Assembly (NCBI RefSeq): GCF_028389875.1
Contig: NC_084670.1
Location: forward strand, 37,847,333 to 37,911,332
Direction: 5' to 3'
Source of the DNA: Rhea pennata
Lineage: Eukaryota; Chordata; Aves; Rheiformes; Rheidae
Length of the DNA: 64,000 nucleotides
The notes beneath the pieces were generated by a model, which searched no databases, had not been told where the DNA came from, and saw only the letters and a program-made list of their open reading frames with translations. Position numbers and translations under genes: made by a program. Position 1 is the first letter of the stretch. Each line of letters begins with the position of its first letter. Positions 1 through 11,956 of this stretch are shown in pieces.

Positions 1-27
1 ACATCCCCAGGAAGGACACCGTGATGG

Positions 28-245
28 CACACTGGTCCCTGGGAGTGCAGTCAGGTCCTCACCTTGCAGTGCTCCTTTCTCCCAGCCTGGCAGGGCTCCC
101 ATAGCACTGCTCTCTCCAGACACCTCCTCCTGCACCCAGCACCAACACACTAGGCCCCCATCCCCACCACAGGGCACCCACCACACTGTGACATGCTGCC
201 TCCCGACATGCCTCACAGCAGGTGTGGGAGAGCCAAGCTTGTTTT
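28..245. repeat. Direct repeat within left arm, copy 1
   Basis: The stretch around 98-130 (tgctctctccagacacctcc) and its surroundings recur at 1362-1500 in the same orientation, about 1.26 kb apart. The mirrored pair is present in the right arm near 33840 and 35110, so the tandem duplication predates the inverted duplication. I see no coding content. Confidence 0.6.
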
Positions 246-1289
246 TACCCATTTTTGGTGCAAGGCAGTGTCCTCTAAACCAGCTGAGGGGGCAGGCTGG
301 AGGAAGGACCATTTCTCTTTCCTCTCTTACAAAGTATTTGACCCTCAGGGCTCCACTCATGGGCACCCTGACTTCTCAGCACTGCAGGGAGACTATCCCC
401 TCAGGCCTCAGCAGGGACGAGACCGAAAACAAGAGTGGTTACACTGAGAAAGCTCTGGGACTCTTCCTCAAAAAAGGAGGGGCAACTCTAAAAGTGCTCA
501 AGTAGAAAACACCAAGGGTCAAGGGCTTCAAGCACACAAGGTCCTCAGTGCCTGACCAAAAGACAGCAGCCTCCCTGGATGACGGCTGTGCTCACCACAC
601 CTCCCTTGGCTCCAGGAACTTGCAGCAATGCATCTAGAGCTAAGTGGGGCTCCTCACACCCATCCAAGCCTCAGGAGAAAACACAGCGCCTTGCCCATGT
701 CAGCAGTGTCAGCACCTAACACCACCACACCTAGCACACTCATGCCTGCACGTGGGCTGCTCTCTTGTGTCCGTGCTGCAGCACAGACAGCAGGATGATG
801 GGGAATTCAGAGACTGCAGCTGGGAGGAGGAGAGGTGCAGCCCTCGCAGGGCACTCTTGCTTGGCTCGCCTACTCAAAGGGACTCCTTGTCTAGGGAGAT
901 CTGGCACAGCAAGGGAGCAGCACCTTCCAATTCATCTCCTAGGAACATACTTACCTGTATACAAAGTCCCTCTCTCTGCAAAGCTTTCACTCCTCCAAGG
1001 AGCTTCCAGTACACTAATGCCCAGCCAGCAATGAGCAACACACATGGCCCTTTCCTCTCTCAGCAAATACCACTGCAAGGGAAAGCTCTCATGAAGAAAA
1101 GCAAGCGAGCAGAAAGGGAAAAAGCAGTCTTGGTTCACACTTCAGAGCAAGCAGAAACACTCCCTGCCCTTTAGGCAGCATCCTGCCTGCACATCCTGGC
1201 AAGAGCTGAGGAAACACAAGGCCTGAACCTCATTGCAGAGAAGGCAGCAGGCTGCCACCATCCCTGCCTCACATCATCAAGGCACCTGG

Positions 1290-1520
1290 GTCCTGCAAGC
1301 CAAGCCACCTCCTCACCACACAGTGATCCTCATCCCCTCAGCCTAAGGCACTCCTCACAAAGAGCACTGCTCTCTCCAGACACCTCCTCCTGTGATCAGC
1401 ACCAAGATACCAGGGTATCATCTGTCCCCATCACAAGGTACCCCACCACTCTGACACACCACACGCCTGCTCCTCACCTCACAGAGGGCTGCCACCCAAC
1501 ATGCAGCTGTACATCGGGGA
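1290..1520. repeat. Direct repeat within left arm, copy 2
   Basis: This is the second copy of the segment at 28-245. It shares the block ending in cagacacctcctcctg, followed by a related C/A-rich stretch. It is diverged by substitutions and small indels. No gene is recognised between the copies (about 250-1290). Confidence 0.6.
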
Positions 1521-2059
1521 CACAGGGCACACGACCAGCCATGGCTGCAGCTAGGGGACCCTCAGGACACATCAACCCTCAGAGATATCATCCACATCTT
1601 GGAGAAAAATCTCAGAAGCCCCCTGGTGTTTTGATGGGGCAGAGTTTTCTGCAGCACACAGACACTGGAAATCAGACATTGCCATTCTCACTGCTCACAC
1701 CTGCTCTTAATCCATTTAGCAGCATAAAAATTCTACCTGGACTCCCTCAGAGACTGGTGCAGGGGTGCAAGCCTGTCCTGAGGAAGAAGCCCCAAATCAG
1801 ACTCCAGGCCTGCGTTTACAGCCCTGAGGTTGACGCTGGTCCATCAGGGACTCACAAAGAGATCACAGTCACCACCACAGCCATGTGCCTGTCACAGGAG
1901 CTGGGGAAAGGCCTGCAAGTGATTCTGGGGAGCATTTCCTGACAGCAGCATCGCACAGGAGCAGCAACCACAGGGCTGAAGGCAGCAGGGCCTCATGTCC
2001 CAGGCAGAGGGAGAAGCAGCCCCACAGCACAGGCGTCTGGTTCCTTCCACAGGGCTGAG

Positions 2060-2650
2060 CCACAGGCTGCGCTCCGATTGGCTGTCAAGAGCCATCAGTC
2101 AGAGCAATCCCCGCCCCCTGCCCTTGCAGACCCGGGGCGCTGCCATGGCAACACTACCGCCCCCTGTGTCACCCCGCGGCAGCCCTGCCCCCCCCCCCCC
2201 CCCCCCGCGCGGGACGGCGCCATCTTGTGGGCAGCATCGCGGGGTGCGGCAGGACCTCGGGGCAGCCCGGCGTCAGGTGCCCGGGCAGTGCGGGGCCCTG
2301 GGGCCCGGTCGCTGCCCTGTAGGGCTGGGCTCTGCCGCAGGGGCCCCACGGGGCTCCTCGCTGCCCTGCACCCTGTGTCCATGCCAGGCGTGGGAGGAAG
2401 CCCTGGGGCCTGTGCTGGTGCCAGCCCTGGTGCTGGTGTGGGGGCCCTGGTCATGGCTGGGGCGCTGGAGCCCACGGGCAGCGTGCTGCTGCCCCCAGGG
2501 CAGGGCAGGGCTGTGTCCTCTCACCTCTGCTGCCCGGGCCCCTCCCCACAGCAGCCCTGGGGCTCGCAGCCCTTGTGGTGTTCCAGGTCATGGCCAGGCA
2601 GGGGCTGCTCTGTGTGGGGCTGGGCTGGGCCCCAGAGGGTCACTCCAAAG
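2060..2650. promoter_or_regulatory. CpG-island-like block with CCAAT, GC-box and YY1-like sites (left arm)
   Basis: This is a very GC-rich block with many CpGs in an otherwise CpG-poor region. It holds an inverted CCAAT box (ATTGG, 2077-2081), an Sp1-type GC box (ccccgcccc, 2109-2117), a run of 19 C (2188-2206) and gccatcttg (2219-2227), which is the reverse complement of the YY1 core CAAGATGGC. This combination is typical of TATA-less housekeeping-type promoters. The downstream GC-rich part has long open frames, but the frame shifts between copies, so I treat it as non-coding. No transcript can be assigned. The mirror copy is at 32735-33150, and a shorter copy lies at 14385-14715. Confidence 0.5.
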
Positions 2651-5480
2651 GGCTGAGGAGCCCCAGGAGCTCAGGAGCCTTGGGGCTCAGGGCAGCCCCA
2701 GTCCCAGGACCCAGCAGTCCTGGCTGCCACATTCTCCCCTGAACCAGGCAGCACCCTCAGGCAGGGCTCTTGTGGCAGCTTCCCCACTCTGTCCACTCAC
2801 CCCACAGATCAGGGCCCACAGCCATTTTCGCAGTTAACAGTCTCTGTGCGACATGTCAGGAAGGAGCCCCTGCAGCCCTTACCCTTCGTGCAGAGCATAG
2901 GAGACTCGGGAATAAACAGCTGGTGTCCAAGCTGATAGTGTCAGTGCAGGAGCCTCCATCTGGCTTGCTCCCTTGCCCTCAGCTCACCTCTCAATGCAGG
3001 GAGGAAGGATGCTCTTTCTGTCTGGTCCCCCAAAACTCCTCTCCAACACGTCCCTGCTCCTCTGCCTGTTAGTGAGTGGTCGCAATGTGTTCCCGCTGCC
3101 TCCTGTCCCTGCTGCTTGCCATGAAGCAGCTCTGAAGGGCAGCAGTGGGGAGAGTGAGAGCAGTGCAAAGCAGCACCTGGGCCTCTCAGGGAAGTGAGGA
3201 CATCACCATGGCACCAGGAAGACCTTCCTGTGATGTGTCACAACCCACTGTGACCTCAGCTCGTGTCACCTGGGGGCTCAGTAGGTCATTCCCATGGAGA
3301 TGGCACAACCGGGGAGAGAAAAGAGAGATTTCCCCTCACATTCTGGAAAGTAGTTGCCTCCCCTCACCCCAGATAAGTTCCAAATATTAATAATAAACCC
3401 TTCAGGAACATCTCCAGATGGTGCCAAAGGCTGTGAAATATTTAAAATGAAGCACTAGAGAGGTCATGTCTGTGTCCCTGCACCAACAAGTCTCTGCACT
3501 GGGCAGACCTGTGCAGGAAGCTGGGGTTTTGGGGTTGGATTGGAGGTTGACATCCTTCAAAGACTGGATCAGTCATATGGTATCCACATGACAAAATAAA
3601 GTGTGACTAGGCACTGACATGCTTTTAGTGAGCTTGCAAACTGTTTTCCCCCTTGGGTAGCTTTGGTGAGCTTCAAAACTGATAACTACTGTGGGTCACT
3701 CTCTTTGTAGAAGTGGGATATAGAACAGTGTGGGACAGGATGTGGTCTTCTTCCCTGAAGCACGAACCAGATTCCAGCAAGGTTTCTTGGTCTGCAAAGG
3801 CAGTGCTTGAGATGGAGATGAGATGCCAGAAAAGAGCAAATGTGCCCTTAATACACATCATTCAGAGGGCTTTACCTGTGATGCTGGTCCTTGCCAGTCT
3901 CCAAAGCCACGGGGCAGACCAGACCAGGTGGTAAATATGAGGAAGTGTTCCCCTTTTCCATGAATTTTGTCCAGCTTTCCTTCTGGCACCCTAGCTGGAC
4001 ATTTTAAGTTTCCCTTTTTTCCAGTTTTTCTCCTCCTCTTATGCTTGATTCATAAAGGTACTGAGCTGCTGATTTGCCCTTCAGGGAGTTTAAGGCTTAT
4101 TCCATCTTTCAGTAATCTGTCCCTTTAGGTAAGTCATTAATTCTGATTGTGTCTCCGATTTCCTATCTGTCCAAAAGATTTCTAGTGAGGCTACCTCTTG
4201 TGAAAGGTGAACCTCATTGAAGGCAACTTAGTAGAGTGTTGAGGAGTGTAATTATTTTAATGAAACTTTGTCGTATTTTGTTTCTTTTTATTTTCTTTTT
4301 ATGTTTTTGCAATAAAAAAGTCGTTGATTTGCAGCTAGTTCTCTAGGTAAAGCAGGAGGGAACTGGGACCTATGAGTTGTAACACTCAGTTGCAGGCTAC
4401 AGTGGAATAAGGTTAGCTTTTACCAAGAGTGATGTCAGTCCCAGGCTGAGGAGTGCACTGGCTGTGTTGGGGACATGGGGAGGAAGATTGTCCTCCCAGG
4501 GTCTGACCACCAGGATATTGCTTTTCCTACATGTCCCGACTTCCCTAGGGAAGACACTGGATGGATCTCAGCAGGAGAATGTTGCTGTCATTTATTCTGA
4601 AAGCTCTAATATAATAATCCTGAAAGAAACCCTTAAAAGTAGGAATTTTTGTATATTATTGAAGTCTCCATCTTTCAGCTACAGTCTTGACATCTCTCCA
4701 ATTAGCCTACAATACCTGAAGAAAATTATAGTGGGGGACATGGTTCATCAGGCTTTTTGCATTTTAATGAGCCCCACAGTACATTTGCTGCTGAGTTGAT
4801 GTAACTGAGCTCCTGAGAGGAGACTGAAGAAATATTCCAGCAGTAGAAGTCAGAAGTGAAGCCCAAGGTTTGTCAAGTGTTAATGGGTCCCACTGAGGAT
4901 CGTTATCCACAAATACTCTGTGGGGGCTGATTAGAGCAGAAAATTGTACTCACAGATTACAGGCAGGCAAAGGAAATGTGCCGACACCTCTGATTCCCAA
5001 CCCTTGATGTGTTTTATCAAGCAAAATGGCCAAGCCTGGGAAGCGGACACCGAATCCCTGGGAAAGGAGATCCTTTCCCTCGGACATTGCCCATGGCTCT
5101 TCCTGGGGGCAGCGTGTGGGTGGTGGTGTGCAGTACCAAGTGCAGGACAAGTGCATGACTCCTCCAAGGCTCCCTGGGTGCCGGGAGGCAACAAGGCCCC
5201 GGTGTCTCCTAGTTGGGCTTAGTGGCAGAGAGAGCAACCATAGCCAAGGAGACACAGACCTCAGTACTATCAGGGCCCTTCAGTCTTGCCAGGGCCCTTG
5301 GCCATTTCCAACTCAGGCCATTCTGTGCTGTCTCACACCTGTCCCTGTGTCCCTAGAGACTGCAGACTCCCAGCCTGCTTCCCCACCTTGCTCTCACTCC
5401 AGGTTCTCCCCTCTCTTACTGATGTCTCTCTGTCCTTGCTGGCTGTTTCTTGAAACACAGAGCCACGGGCTGATCACAGA
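2651..5480. other. Unclassified arm DNA
   Basis: No gene is recognised. The segment is mirrored in the right arm (about 28990-32735). It includes the stretch 3618-3990, which recurs at 14717-15100 and 31400-31740. It also includes an A/T-rich stretch (4250-4330) and an open frame at 5026-5502 whose mirror frame (28976-29443) is also open. Without recognisable domains I do not call these genes. Confidence 0.6.
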
Positions 5481-5502
5481 CTTTTTGACCTTTTGCAGGT
5501 GA
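5026..5502 (+). other. Open frame preserved in both arms (158 codons), coding status doubtful
   Basis: The translation has no recognised domain. It is rich in Pro, Ser, Cys and Leu. The partner at 28976-29443 (minus) is 155 codons with the same start and most residues the same, and no frameshift in the shared part. Preservation could be chance, because the arms are similar overall. The opposite strand is also open over much of the span, which argues against coding constraint. Confidence 0.2.
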
Positions 5503-5970
5503 TATTTTGCACCACAGCACTACCCTTGGAGTGATATTTCTTCAGCCTATTGTTCAGTCTGGACTTCTCAAGCTGCAGTTTGTGTGTCTTTCCCCTTCCA
5601 TGCTGCTTCCCACTACCAAGAACAGCTCCTGAGAGCCCCCAAATGGGGCACACTCGTGCTGAGTTGAGGAGGATAATAATTCCCCTTGTCTGGGTGGCCA
5701 CGCTCATCCTAATGCAGCCCCATAGGCTTTTGGCCTTATTCTGAGGGAGGGAGCATGCACCAATGGCTCCTAGGGCATCCCTCGTAACACTCAGGCCTTC
5801 TTCTGGATGAAACATCTCCTCAGCTGGACATGTCCCAAAGTATCCTGATGCACAGGCTTTTCTTTCCTAGGTGCAGCACTTGCCACTTCTCTATGTAAGA
5901 CTTGATGAGGTTTCTGCTGGCTGAAACCTTCCGTTTCTTAAGTTCCCCACAGACTGAAGCTGTCCTGTGG
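5480..5970 (-). mobile_element. CR1 LINE 3'-region fragment
   Basis: Read on the minus strand it follows the CR1 non-LTR retrotransposon: 'aacctcatcaagtcttac', a 'tgctgcacctagg' stretch, then 'gggctgcattaggatgag' and 'cctcctcaactcagc', in the order of CR1 3' regions. It is 5'-truncated and lacks a full reverse transcriptase. It lies head-to-tail with the next CR1 fragment. The mirror is at 28545-28960. Confidence 0.75.
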
Positions 5971-5979
5971 CAGTGTTAA

Positions 5980-7470
5980 TATGTGTATGTTGATGGCTCC
6001 CCCTGACCTGTGGTGCGCCCAACAAGATGACAAGATGGACAATGCATTCCAGTGCTTGAACATCCTCTCAGCAGAGAGGTTTTCTGCTTCTCTTCAGCCT
6101 TTTTCTCTCTGGCTTCAGCCTATAGCTGTTGTTTCTCTTGATCCTGCCACACACTGTTATGAAGAACCTATCTTTATCTTCTTGATGACCTCCGTGTACA
6201 GGAAAGCCCCTGTCCTGGGGGGCCAATGGATGCAATATTGCAATTCTGTCTAGAAAGGTCCAAGGAGAAGGAGATAATCACTTCCCTTGACCTCCTGGCC
6301 ATGCTCCTGTTCATACAGCCCAGGCTGCTGTTGGCCTTCTCTGCTGCCTGGGCACACACCTGTCTCATACTTTGCCTTCTGTCTGCCAAAATCCTCAGGA
6401 CCTTTTCTGCAGAGCTGCTGCATGGACACTCAGTTCCCAGCCTGTATCTCTGCAGGGTGTAGGCCTGTCCCAGGTGCAGGGACATGGTGTAAATCAGGAC
6501 AGGTCCCAGGAAGGAGCCTCTGATACTCTATTACTCCATAACTTTTCAGGAAGAGTATTGTCCCTTCACCACTACCTTCTGAACCTCATCATCCAATTAT
6601 GTGGCCACTTGGCTGTCTACCCATTCAGACCATGAAGACCTAATTGGTGTGCAAGCTTCCTGTGGGATAAAGTGTCAGAAGCCTTCCTAAGCTCAGCTTA
6701 GCTAATATTCACTGCTCTCTGATGGTTCACCAATACGGTTCTTTTAACCTAGAAGGCCATGCAGTTGGTGAGGCATGATTTACCTTTGCTAAACCTATAT
6801 GGACTCTACCCAGTCACCTTCTTTTCCTTCATGGACCCAGAACTGTGATCAGAGAGGACTCACTCCATGACACTCACCTGATCAAAGCGAGGCTGAACAG
6901 CCTATACTTCCCCAGGTTGTCACTGTGGAAGATAGATGCCACTTTGCCTTTTTCCAGTCATTTGGGCCTCCTCGACTCTCCATAGCTTTCAAAGATGACA
7001 GAAAGTGGCTTTGCAAGATAGCAGCCAGCTCTCTCAGCATTTTCAGCTGCAGCCCATCCAATGCCATAGACTTGTGTTCTTGCAAAGCATTCCTGACTCA
7101 ACTATCAAGCACTCCAGGCCCTTCAGAGGTGCCTCCATTGGGACCCCTCTACCAGTCCCCCCAGTAGGCCCAAGTCTGCTCTCCTAACTGCCAGTCTGGA
7201 GTCTGCTTCTCCTCTTTACAAGCCTGACACTGAATATCACATCCCTGTTCAGTTCTTCCCTGCTGGCAGGTTCCAAGGCCAGGAAAATGGCACCCCTGTT
7301 GATATAGCTGGCTTAGTTGTGCTAGGAAGTGTTCCTTCGCACCCCTCAGAATCGCCCTGGATAGTTTGAACCCTGCTGCACTGCTGTCCCAATGAAAGCT
7401 AGAGAGTCTGAAGTCCCCCCTGAGAATCAGGCTCTGTGATCCATAGGCTTCCTCAGGATGCTTCAAAATG
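5980..7470 (-). mobile_element. CR1 LINE fragment (reverse-transcriptase end plus 3' part), left arm
   Basis: Read on the minus strand this resembles CR1, running from a degraded pol C-terminal part (a short frame at 6882-7085) to the 'ctgcagagatacaggctggg', 'gccaacagcagcctgggctg' and 'aaggaggtcaagggaagtga' stretches typical of CR1. The upper end (7400-7470) also matches CR1, reading 'gatcacagagcctgattctc'. It is broken by stops and indels, so it is inactive. The mirror copy lies in the right arm. Confidence 0.8.
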
Positions 7471-7980
7471 TGGCAGTTCTGTCACAGGTTGTGCATCTCT
7501 ACTTCCTGCAGTTTGTGTGCCAGGCTTTGTGCTTTTGTGTATAGTTGGGATGTGGAACCTCAGCTGTGGCACCAGGGCTGAGTGCAGACTTGTCGCTGTG
7601 AAATGTGGTCCCAGAGCCAAGGACACCGTGTATGCAAAGGCCCCGCTCCAGAGCAGAGACATGCTGGTGTAGACGGCAGCTGAGGATGTAATGCTGACAT
7701 GAGGCTCCCGCTAAGAGAATAAATGCTACAATACCCAAGGCCAGAGAGAGACAGGGCTGGGCCATGCAGTCATGGCAGAAGAGTTGTTTTTTAACCAAGG
7801 TGACTCTGCAGTAACTTGGGGCCTGTGACAGAAGTGACCTGGATCTCCAGGAAGGAGAAGGTGCCACTGAGAAAGTCGCTGGGCCAGAACAGCCTGCAAT
7901 GCAGTCACACTATGGCTGCATCATTAGCACAGTCCCTGTTCTTATCATTGGGAGTCAGAAAAAGTTTGGAGACAGGAGAA
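7422..7980. repeat. Identical inter-arm tract, left copy
   Basis: About 559 bp in which I find no difference from the reverse complement of 26540-27098. Immediately outside, differences resume: a 1-base indel in the C-run near 7420, and several changes beyond 7980 (caactgggttttgag against tgtgctttgag). Frames on both strands give identical translations, as expected from nucleotide identity. A minus-strand open frame of 122 codons (7499-7867) has one hydrophobic stretch but no recognised domain. Confidence 0.8.
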
Positions 7981-9211
7981 CAACTGGGTTTTGAGAGTGT
8001 AGGCATGTATGTGGAGAGCTTGGTGTGATATGCTGTCTTTGCAGCACGCTTGGCTGTAAATGGGATTGACTTTGCCTGAAGACAGTGGTGGGAACCCACT
8101 GTCTGCAGATACATACGAAATCGATGATGCCCTGGAGTGTTTGACAGCAACCACTCCAGAAAGGCATGGAGTTCCTGGAGGTCCTGTGCTGGACCTGCTG
8201 GAAACATGGTGGTTTTGCTGCACACCCCATGCATTTGGCATGGCCCTGAAGGCCTCTTGTCACTGCATTAAAACAAATGTGAGCACTGAATTACAGGAGC
8301 TTTTTGCAGTGTTGGGATCTGTATGTGTCCTGGCTTTGGAGTGAGTGGAGCTCTTGCAGTTGTCGGTAGCAAGTATCATTTCAGATGGCCAAGGAGATTC
8401 TCCACTTGGCCCCCAGCTCGTGCTCTGGAAGGATTTGTCTCATAGTTCCTCCATCAGAACAGGCAGGCAGACACTGGCACATATCCTGGATGACCTCTGT
8501 CTCTTCCAGTGCCACCAGGTGTTTGTGAGTGAACAACTTTCTCCCATGAACAACTTCCTACTTACCTTTGATTCCAATGGGAGCTTAGACGAGCTCCCAT
8601 GCAGACACTTATTTTGTTTACCCCCAAATGTGGGCAAAGGGAATACCATATCCTATCAGTGCACAGGAGGGAACAGAATGCCACTCCAGCCCTGGAGCTT
8701 CTCAATGGGCATCAGATGTATTGATGAACTCCTCTGAATCAGTCCCTGACGCACAAGTAAATGAACTCCCTTCTTCTCCCTGCGTCTAGGTGTCCTGTCT
8801 TCCTGTGAGATGGGAGCAGGACCTTCTAGAGTGGGACGTTTCCACCTCTCTTAGATAACCATCCTCTGATAAGACCAACTGCAAGGCTGGACTCAGTCTC
8901 TCTCCACTCTTTTGGGAAGGACCGTTGCTGATTATTTTAGTCTGCTTCAGTGGACCTTTAATGTGACCCTGCTGCCTTTCAGGAGCTGTCAGTCCTGGAG
9001 TTCTGAGGACATCTTGAGTGTGCACAGGGGACAGAGACAGTCATGCTTTCAGCTGGGACTCTGCTTCTGAGCTGCACCTGGCTCCTGTAACCATGGTAGC
9101 CTATGGCAACCTGACAGATACTGCAGTAAGAGCTCCGTCCAGGAGCAGCTCCTCTTAAAAGAGCAGCAAGACTCAGAGCCAGGTTCTTTCTCCCTCTCTT
9201 TAACTGAGAAG
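7981..9211. other. Unclassified arm DNA
   Basis: No gene is recognised. It is mirrored at about 25310-26539. Short open frames (8060-8344, 8345-8737) have partly matching mirror frames (26185-26514, 25855-26184) with scattered frame changes, so coding is not supported. Confidence 0.5.
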
Positions 9212-9592
9212 TTAAAGACAATTGGGAGTGAGAGGATGGCTGAGAGCTCCCTGCAGGAATAAGCCTTCACAGCCCATGACACAGTAAATCTCTGGCTGCA
9301 GGGCAATGCTGCTGTGGTTCCTGGCAGGTTCTTCTGCAGCTGGCACCTTCCACAGCTGAAAGGGTTTCTCAGGGTGGCTCTCCCAGCTTCTCCTGTTTGG
9401 AGCAGGTGGTGCTTTAGGGCAGGGATTCATTGCTATGTCGTCAGAGGGACAGGACATCACAGGACATTGCAGGGGTGTGAAGCCAGGGAGTGCACCCATG
9501 TCTGCCCAGGGCTGTAGTTCAGAGCAGTGTCCCTGTGCCCCATGGTGTTGTGTGCCTGGGGCAGTGACTGTGCTGCCTGTGAGGGTCAGCAC
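9212..9592 (-). other. Strongly conserved inter-arm segment with open frame (126 codons)
   Basis: The minus-strand frame matches the plus-strand frame at 24923-25483, with only isolated changes over the first ~110 residues; after that the left copy changes frame and ends. No family is recognised. High conservation also holds in the opposite frame (9314-9517 against 24998-25201, one residue different), so it reflects DNA-level similarity rather than selection on one frame. Confidence 0.25.
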
Positions 9593-10980
9593 TCAGCCCA
9601 CCTGGGAAGGTCCCCAGAGTACTGTGGGGGAAAGTTCTTGCTGGAAGGAGTGATCCCTGGCAGGGCAGATTCCTTCTCCTTCTCCTGTTTAGATGGTGCT
9701 GTGTGGGTAAGAGCTGCTCTCAGCTCCAGCTCACCCCTGGGATATTTCCAACAGATCTTTGCCAGAGCACAGTCAGGGCAGGGAAAGAGGTCACCTTAAA
9801 GATCGGGGGCTCTCCTGGGTCTGTGTTTTCATTTTCCTGCTGTTTGCAGAGTGCTCACTCTGCAAACATAGGGCAGAGAGAAACAACTCTCAGGAGGAAA
9901 GCTCCAAGCAGTGAAGATACGATCAGTGAAGGAGAGGAAACTAGAACGAAAAATGCTCTTAGAGGGGTAATTTGGAGACCTCCCTGTCATCCCCTACAAT
10001 TCAATTTATAAGCAAGCGCTGTTGGGCCTCCTCTCCCATGCAGCAGACCCTCCGCCCTCACAGCCAGGGGGTCTAGGTCGTGACTGTCCTCCTCGGCAGC
10101 CTGAGCTCCAGCCGAGGAGAGAGGCATCTCTAACTGCAACATGCCCATTTCCTAATGTGTGGCAAAGGGGCTGAGAGCCACTGTCCTGCGATGTTGCCAC
10201 CTGGGAGGTGGTGTGCACAGCTGGGTGAGGGGAAGGCTTTTCTGAGTGCCTGTCTCTCCATTACTCTTTGTTTTTTCCTGTGGCAGGAGCAATAGAGCAA
10301 CTACTCCTTGTTTCCTCACCTCTCTGTTCTGGTCTGGTTTTGCTCTCCTGCTCTCTGGGGCTAAGGAGGGGGTTCACCTGCAGTTGAGGCAGTAACATCA
10401 CATTCCCACTACATTGCCTGGAGAATCATTGCAGATAGTACAATGATGTGAGGGCAGGGTCCTTCTCAGTTGGAAAGACACATTTAAGAAGGATCGGGTC
10501 ATCCCCTGCCTTCACTGCACTGTTTCCCTCCCTTGGCAGAGTGGGAGCTGGTGTGATTGATCCAGATACAGACACCCAGTTCAAGATGGCAAAGCCTGGA
10601 GAGATGAACCCCTCAGAAGTACCTTCTCTTTCCGGCACAGCTGCCATGAGCGCTGTGTTTGTCTCTCATAATGATAAAAAGAAAATATTCCCTCTGGATT
10701 GCCAGACTAAATCCCCTTTCCTCAGCTCAGGGCACCCATCCCCAGGTATCCTCACCAAATACACGAGGAAGTCTGACACCTCCATTTACAAACCCCGGTG
10801 GAGCAGGGCTAACTCCTCTGGAGCTCATGGGCCGAGGCCTCTGTGCTGCAGGGCACCCTCAGCACAAGCCGGAGGTCTGGAAAGGAGCTGAACAAGGTAA
10901 AGGAGAGAGGCAATGTGGCAGGTTCTACGAGGACTGGAGTGGGTTTTGCCCAGAAAAGCCTGTTCTATCTTGCCAATGCC
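9593..10980. other. DNA upstream of the left olfactory receptor exon
   Basis: This is probably the intron and promoter region of the receptor at 11021. Avian olfactory receptors usually have non-coding 5' exons. It is mirrored at about 22877-24900, except that the right copy has about 740 bp extra. No TATA box or first exon can be placed from sequence alone. Confidence 0.4.
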
Positions 10981-10997
10981 TTTTCCTCCTTGCACAG
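10981..10997 (+). promoter_or_regulatory. Splice acceptor for the left olfactory receptor coding exon
   Basis: A pyrimidine-rich stretch ttttcctccttgcacag lies 23 bases before the start codon. Single-coding-exon olfactory receptors commonly splice a non-coding 5' exon to an acceptor just upstream of the ATG. The mirror acceptor is conserved at 22858-22876. It favours the ATG at 11021 over the in-frame ATG at 10913, which would lie in the intron. Confidence 0.65.
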
Positions 10998-11020
10998 TGC
11001 CCGGAACCAAGGCAGAGCCA

Positions 11021-11956
11021 ATGTCCAACAGCAGCTCCCTCAGTGAGTTACTCCTCCTGGCATTTGCAGACACTCGGGAGCTGCAGCTCTTGCACTTCTC
11101 ACTCTTCCTGGGCATCTACCTGGCTGCCCTCCTGGGCAACGGCCTCATCATCACAGCCATAGCCTGTGACCGCCGCCTCCACAACCCCATGTACTTCTTC
11201 CTCCTCAACCTCTCTGTTCTGGACCTTGGCACCATCTCTGTTACTGTCCCCAAATCCATGGCCAATTCCCTGTGGGACACCAGAGCCATTTCCTACTCAG
11301 GATGTGCTGCTCAAGTTTATGTATTTGTTTTCTTGTTCGAAGGAGAGTATTCTCTCCTCACAGTCATGGCCTATGACCAATACATTGCCATCTGCAAACC
11401 CCTACACTACAGCACACTCATGGGCAGCAGAGCCTATATCAAAATGGCAGTAGCTGCCTGGGCCAGTGGTTTTCTCTATGCTCTCCTGCAAACTGCCAAC
11501 ACATTTTCCATACCCCTCTGTCAAGGCAACACAGTGGACCAGTTCTTCTGTGAGATTTCCCACATCCTCAAGCTCTCCTGCTCACACTCCTACCTCAGGG
11601 AAGCTAGGCTTATTGTGGTTAGTGCCTGTTTATTCTTTGGGTGTTTCATTTTCATTGTGCTGTCCTATGTGAAGATCTTCAGTGCTGTACTGAGGATCCC
11701 CTCTGAGCAGGGCCAGCACAAAGCCTTTTCCATGTGCCTCCCCCACCTTTCTATGGTCTCCCTGATCATCAGCACTGGCCTGTTTGCCTGCCTGAAGCTC
11801 CCCTCCCTCTCTTCCCCAGCTCTGGATCTGGTGGTGGCTGTTCTGTACTCGGTGGTGCCTCCAACAGTGAACCCCCTCATCTACAGCATGAGGAACAAGG
11901 AGCTCAAGGATGCACTGAGGAAAATGATTTCATGGACATTTTTCAGCTGTTGTTAA
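11021..11956 (+). CDS. Olfactory receptor, gamma-c (OR14-like) clade, DRY motif altered
   Basis: An intact single-exon odorant receptor of 311 residues, a seven-helix G-protein-coupled receptor expected in olfactory-neuron cilia. It shows an N-glycosylation site (NSS, residues 3-5), the helix-1 GN (39-40), PMYFF in loop 1 (56-60), the helix-3 cysteine C95, loop-2 cysteines C167, C177 and C187, KAFSMC before helix 6 (234-239) and NPLIY in helix 7 (284-288). The clade is inferred from overall resemblance to the bird receptors usually annotated as OR14. The usual MAYDRY reads MAYDQY, so the G-protein-coupling arginine is glutamine (codon 11378-11380), although nothing else is broken. The ATG at 11021 is chosen because an AG acceptor lies just upstream. 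It differs from the 21899-22834 paralog mainly in the first two thirds; residues 224-302 are identical. Confidence 0.95.
   Translation: MSNSSSLSELLLLAFADTRELQLLHFSLFLGIYLAALLGNGLIITAIACDRRLHNPMYFFLLNLSVLDLGTISVTVPKSMANSLWDTRAISYSGCAAQVYVFVFLFEGEYSLLTVMAYDQYIAICKPLHYSTLMGSRAYIKMAVAAWASGFLYALLQTANTFSIPLCQGNTVDQFFCEISHILKLSCSHSYLREARLIVVSACLFFGCFIFIVLSYVKIFSAVLRIPSEQGQHKAFSMCLPHLSMVSLIISTGLFACLKLPSLSSPALDLVVAVLYSVVPPTVNPLIYSMRNKELKDALRKMISWTFFSCC

Larger units (their letters stand above)
1..11926 (+). repeat. Left arm of large inverted repeat
   Basis: This arm matches the reverse complement of 21929-35215. Base 1 pairs with about 35215, 2091 with 33126, 5026 with 29443, 7499 with 27021, and 11021 with 22834. 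The coordinate sum drifts from about 35216 outside to 33855 inside, so indels separate the arms. The left arm has about 180 bp extra in 2480-2640 and lacks blocks present at 30515-31405 and 23380-24110. Identity is patchy: mostly clearly diverged, but exact over several hundred bases in places. The arm starts before the window, so its true length is unknown. It could be one palindrome or an inverted pair of paralogous receptor units homogenised by conversion. Confidence 0.93.

Noticed and set aside
1995..2837. 280-codon open frame over the CpG-rich block
   Set aside because: GC-rich composition suppresses stops, the best-conserved reading shifts frame between the three copies, and other frames are also open.
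10913..11020. Earlier in-frame ATG for the left olfactory receptor
   Set aside because: It lies upstream of a conserved splice acceptor (10981-10997), and olfactory receptors of this clade start at the MSN position.
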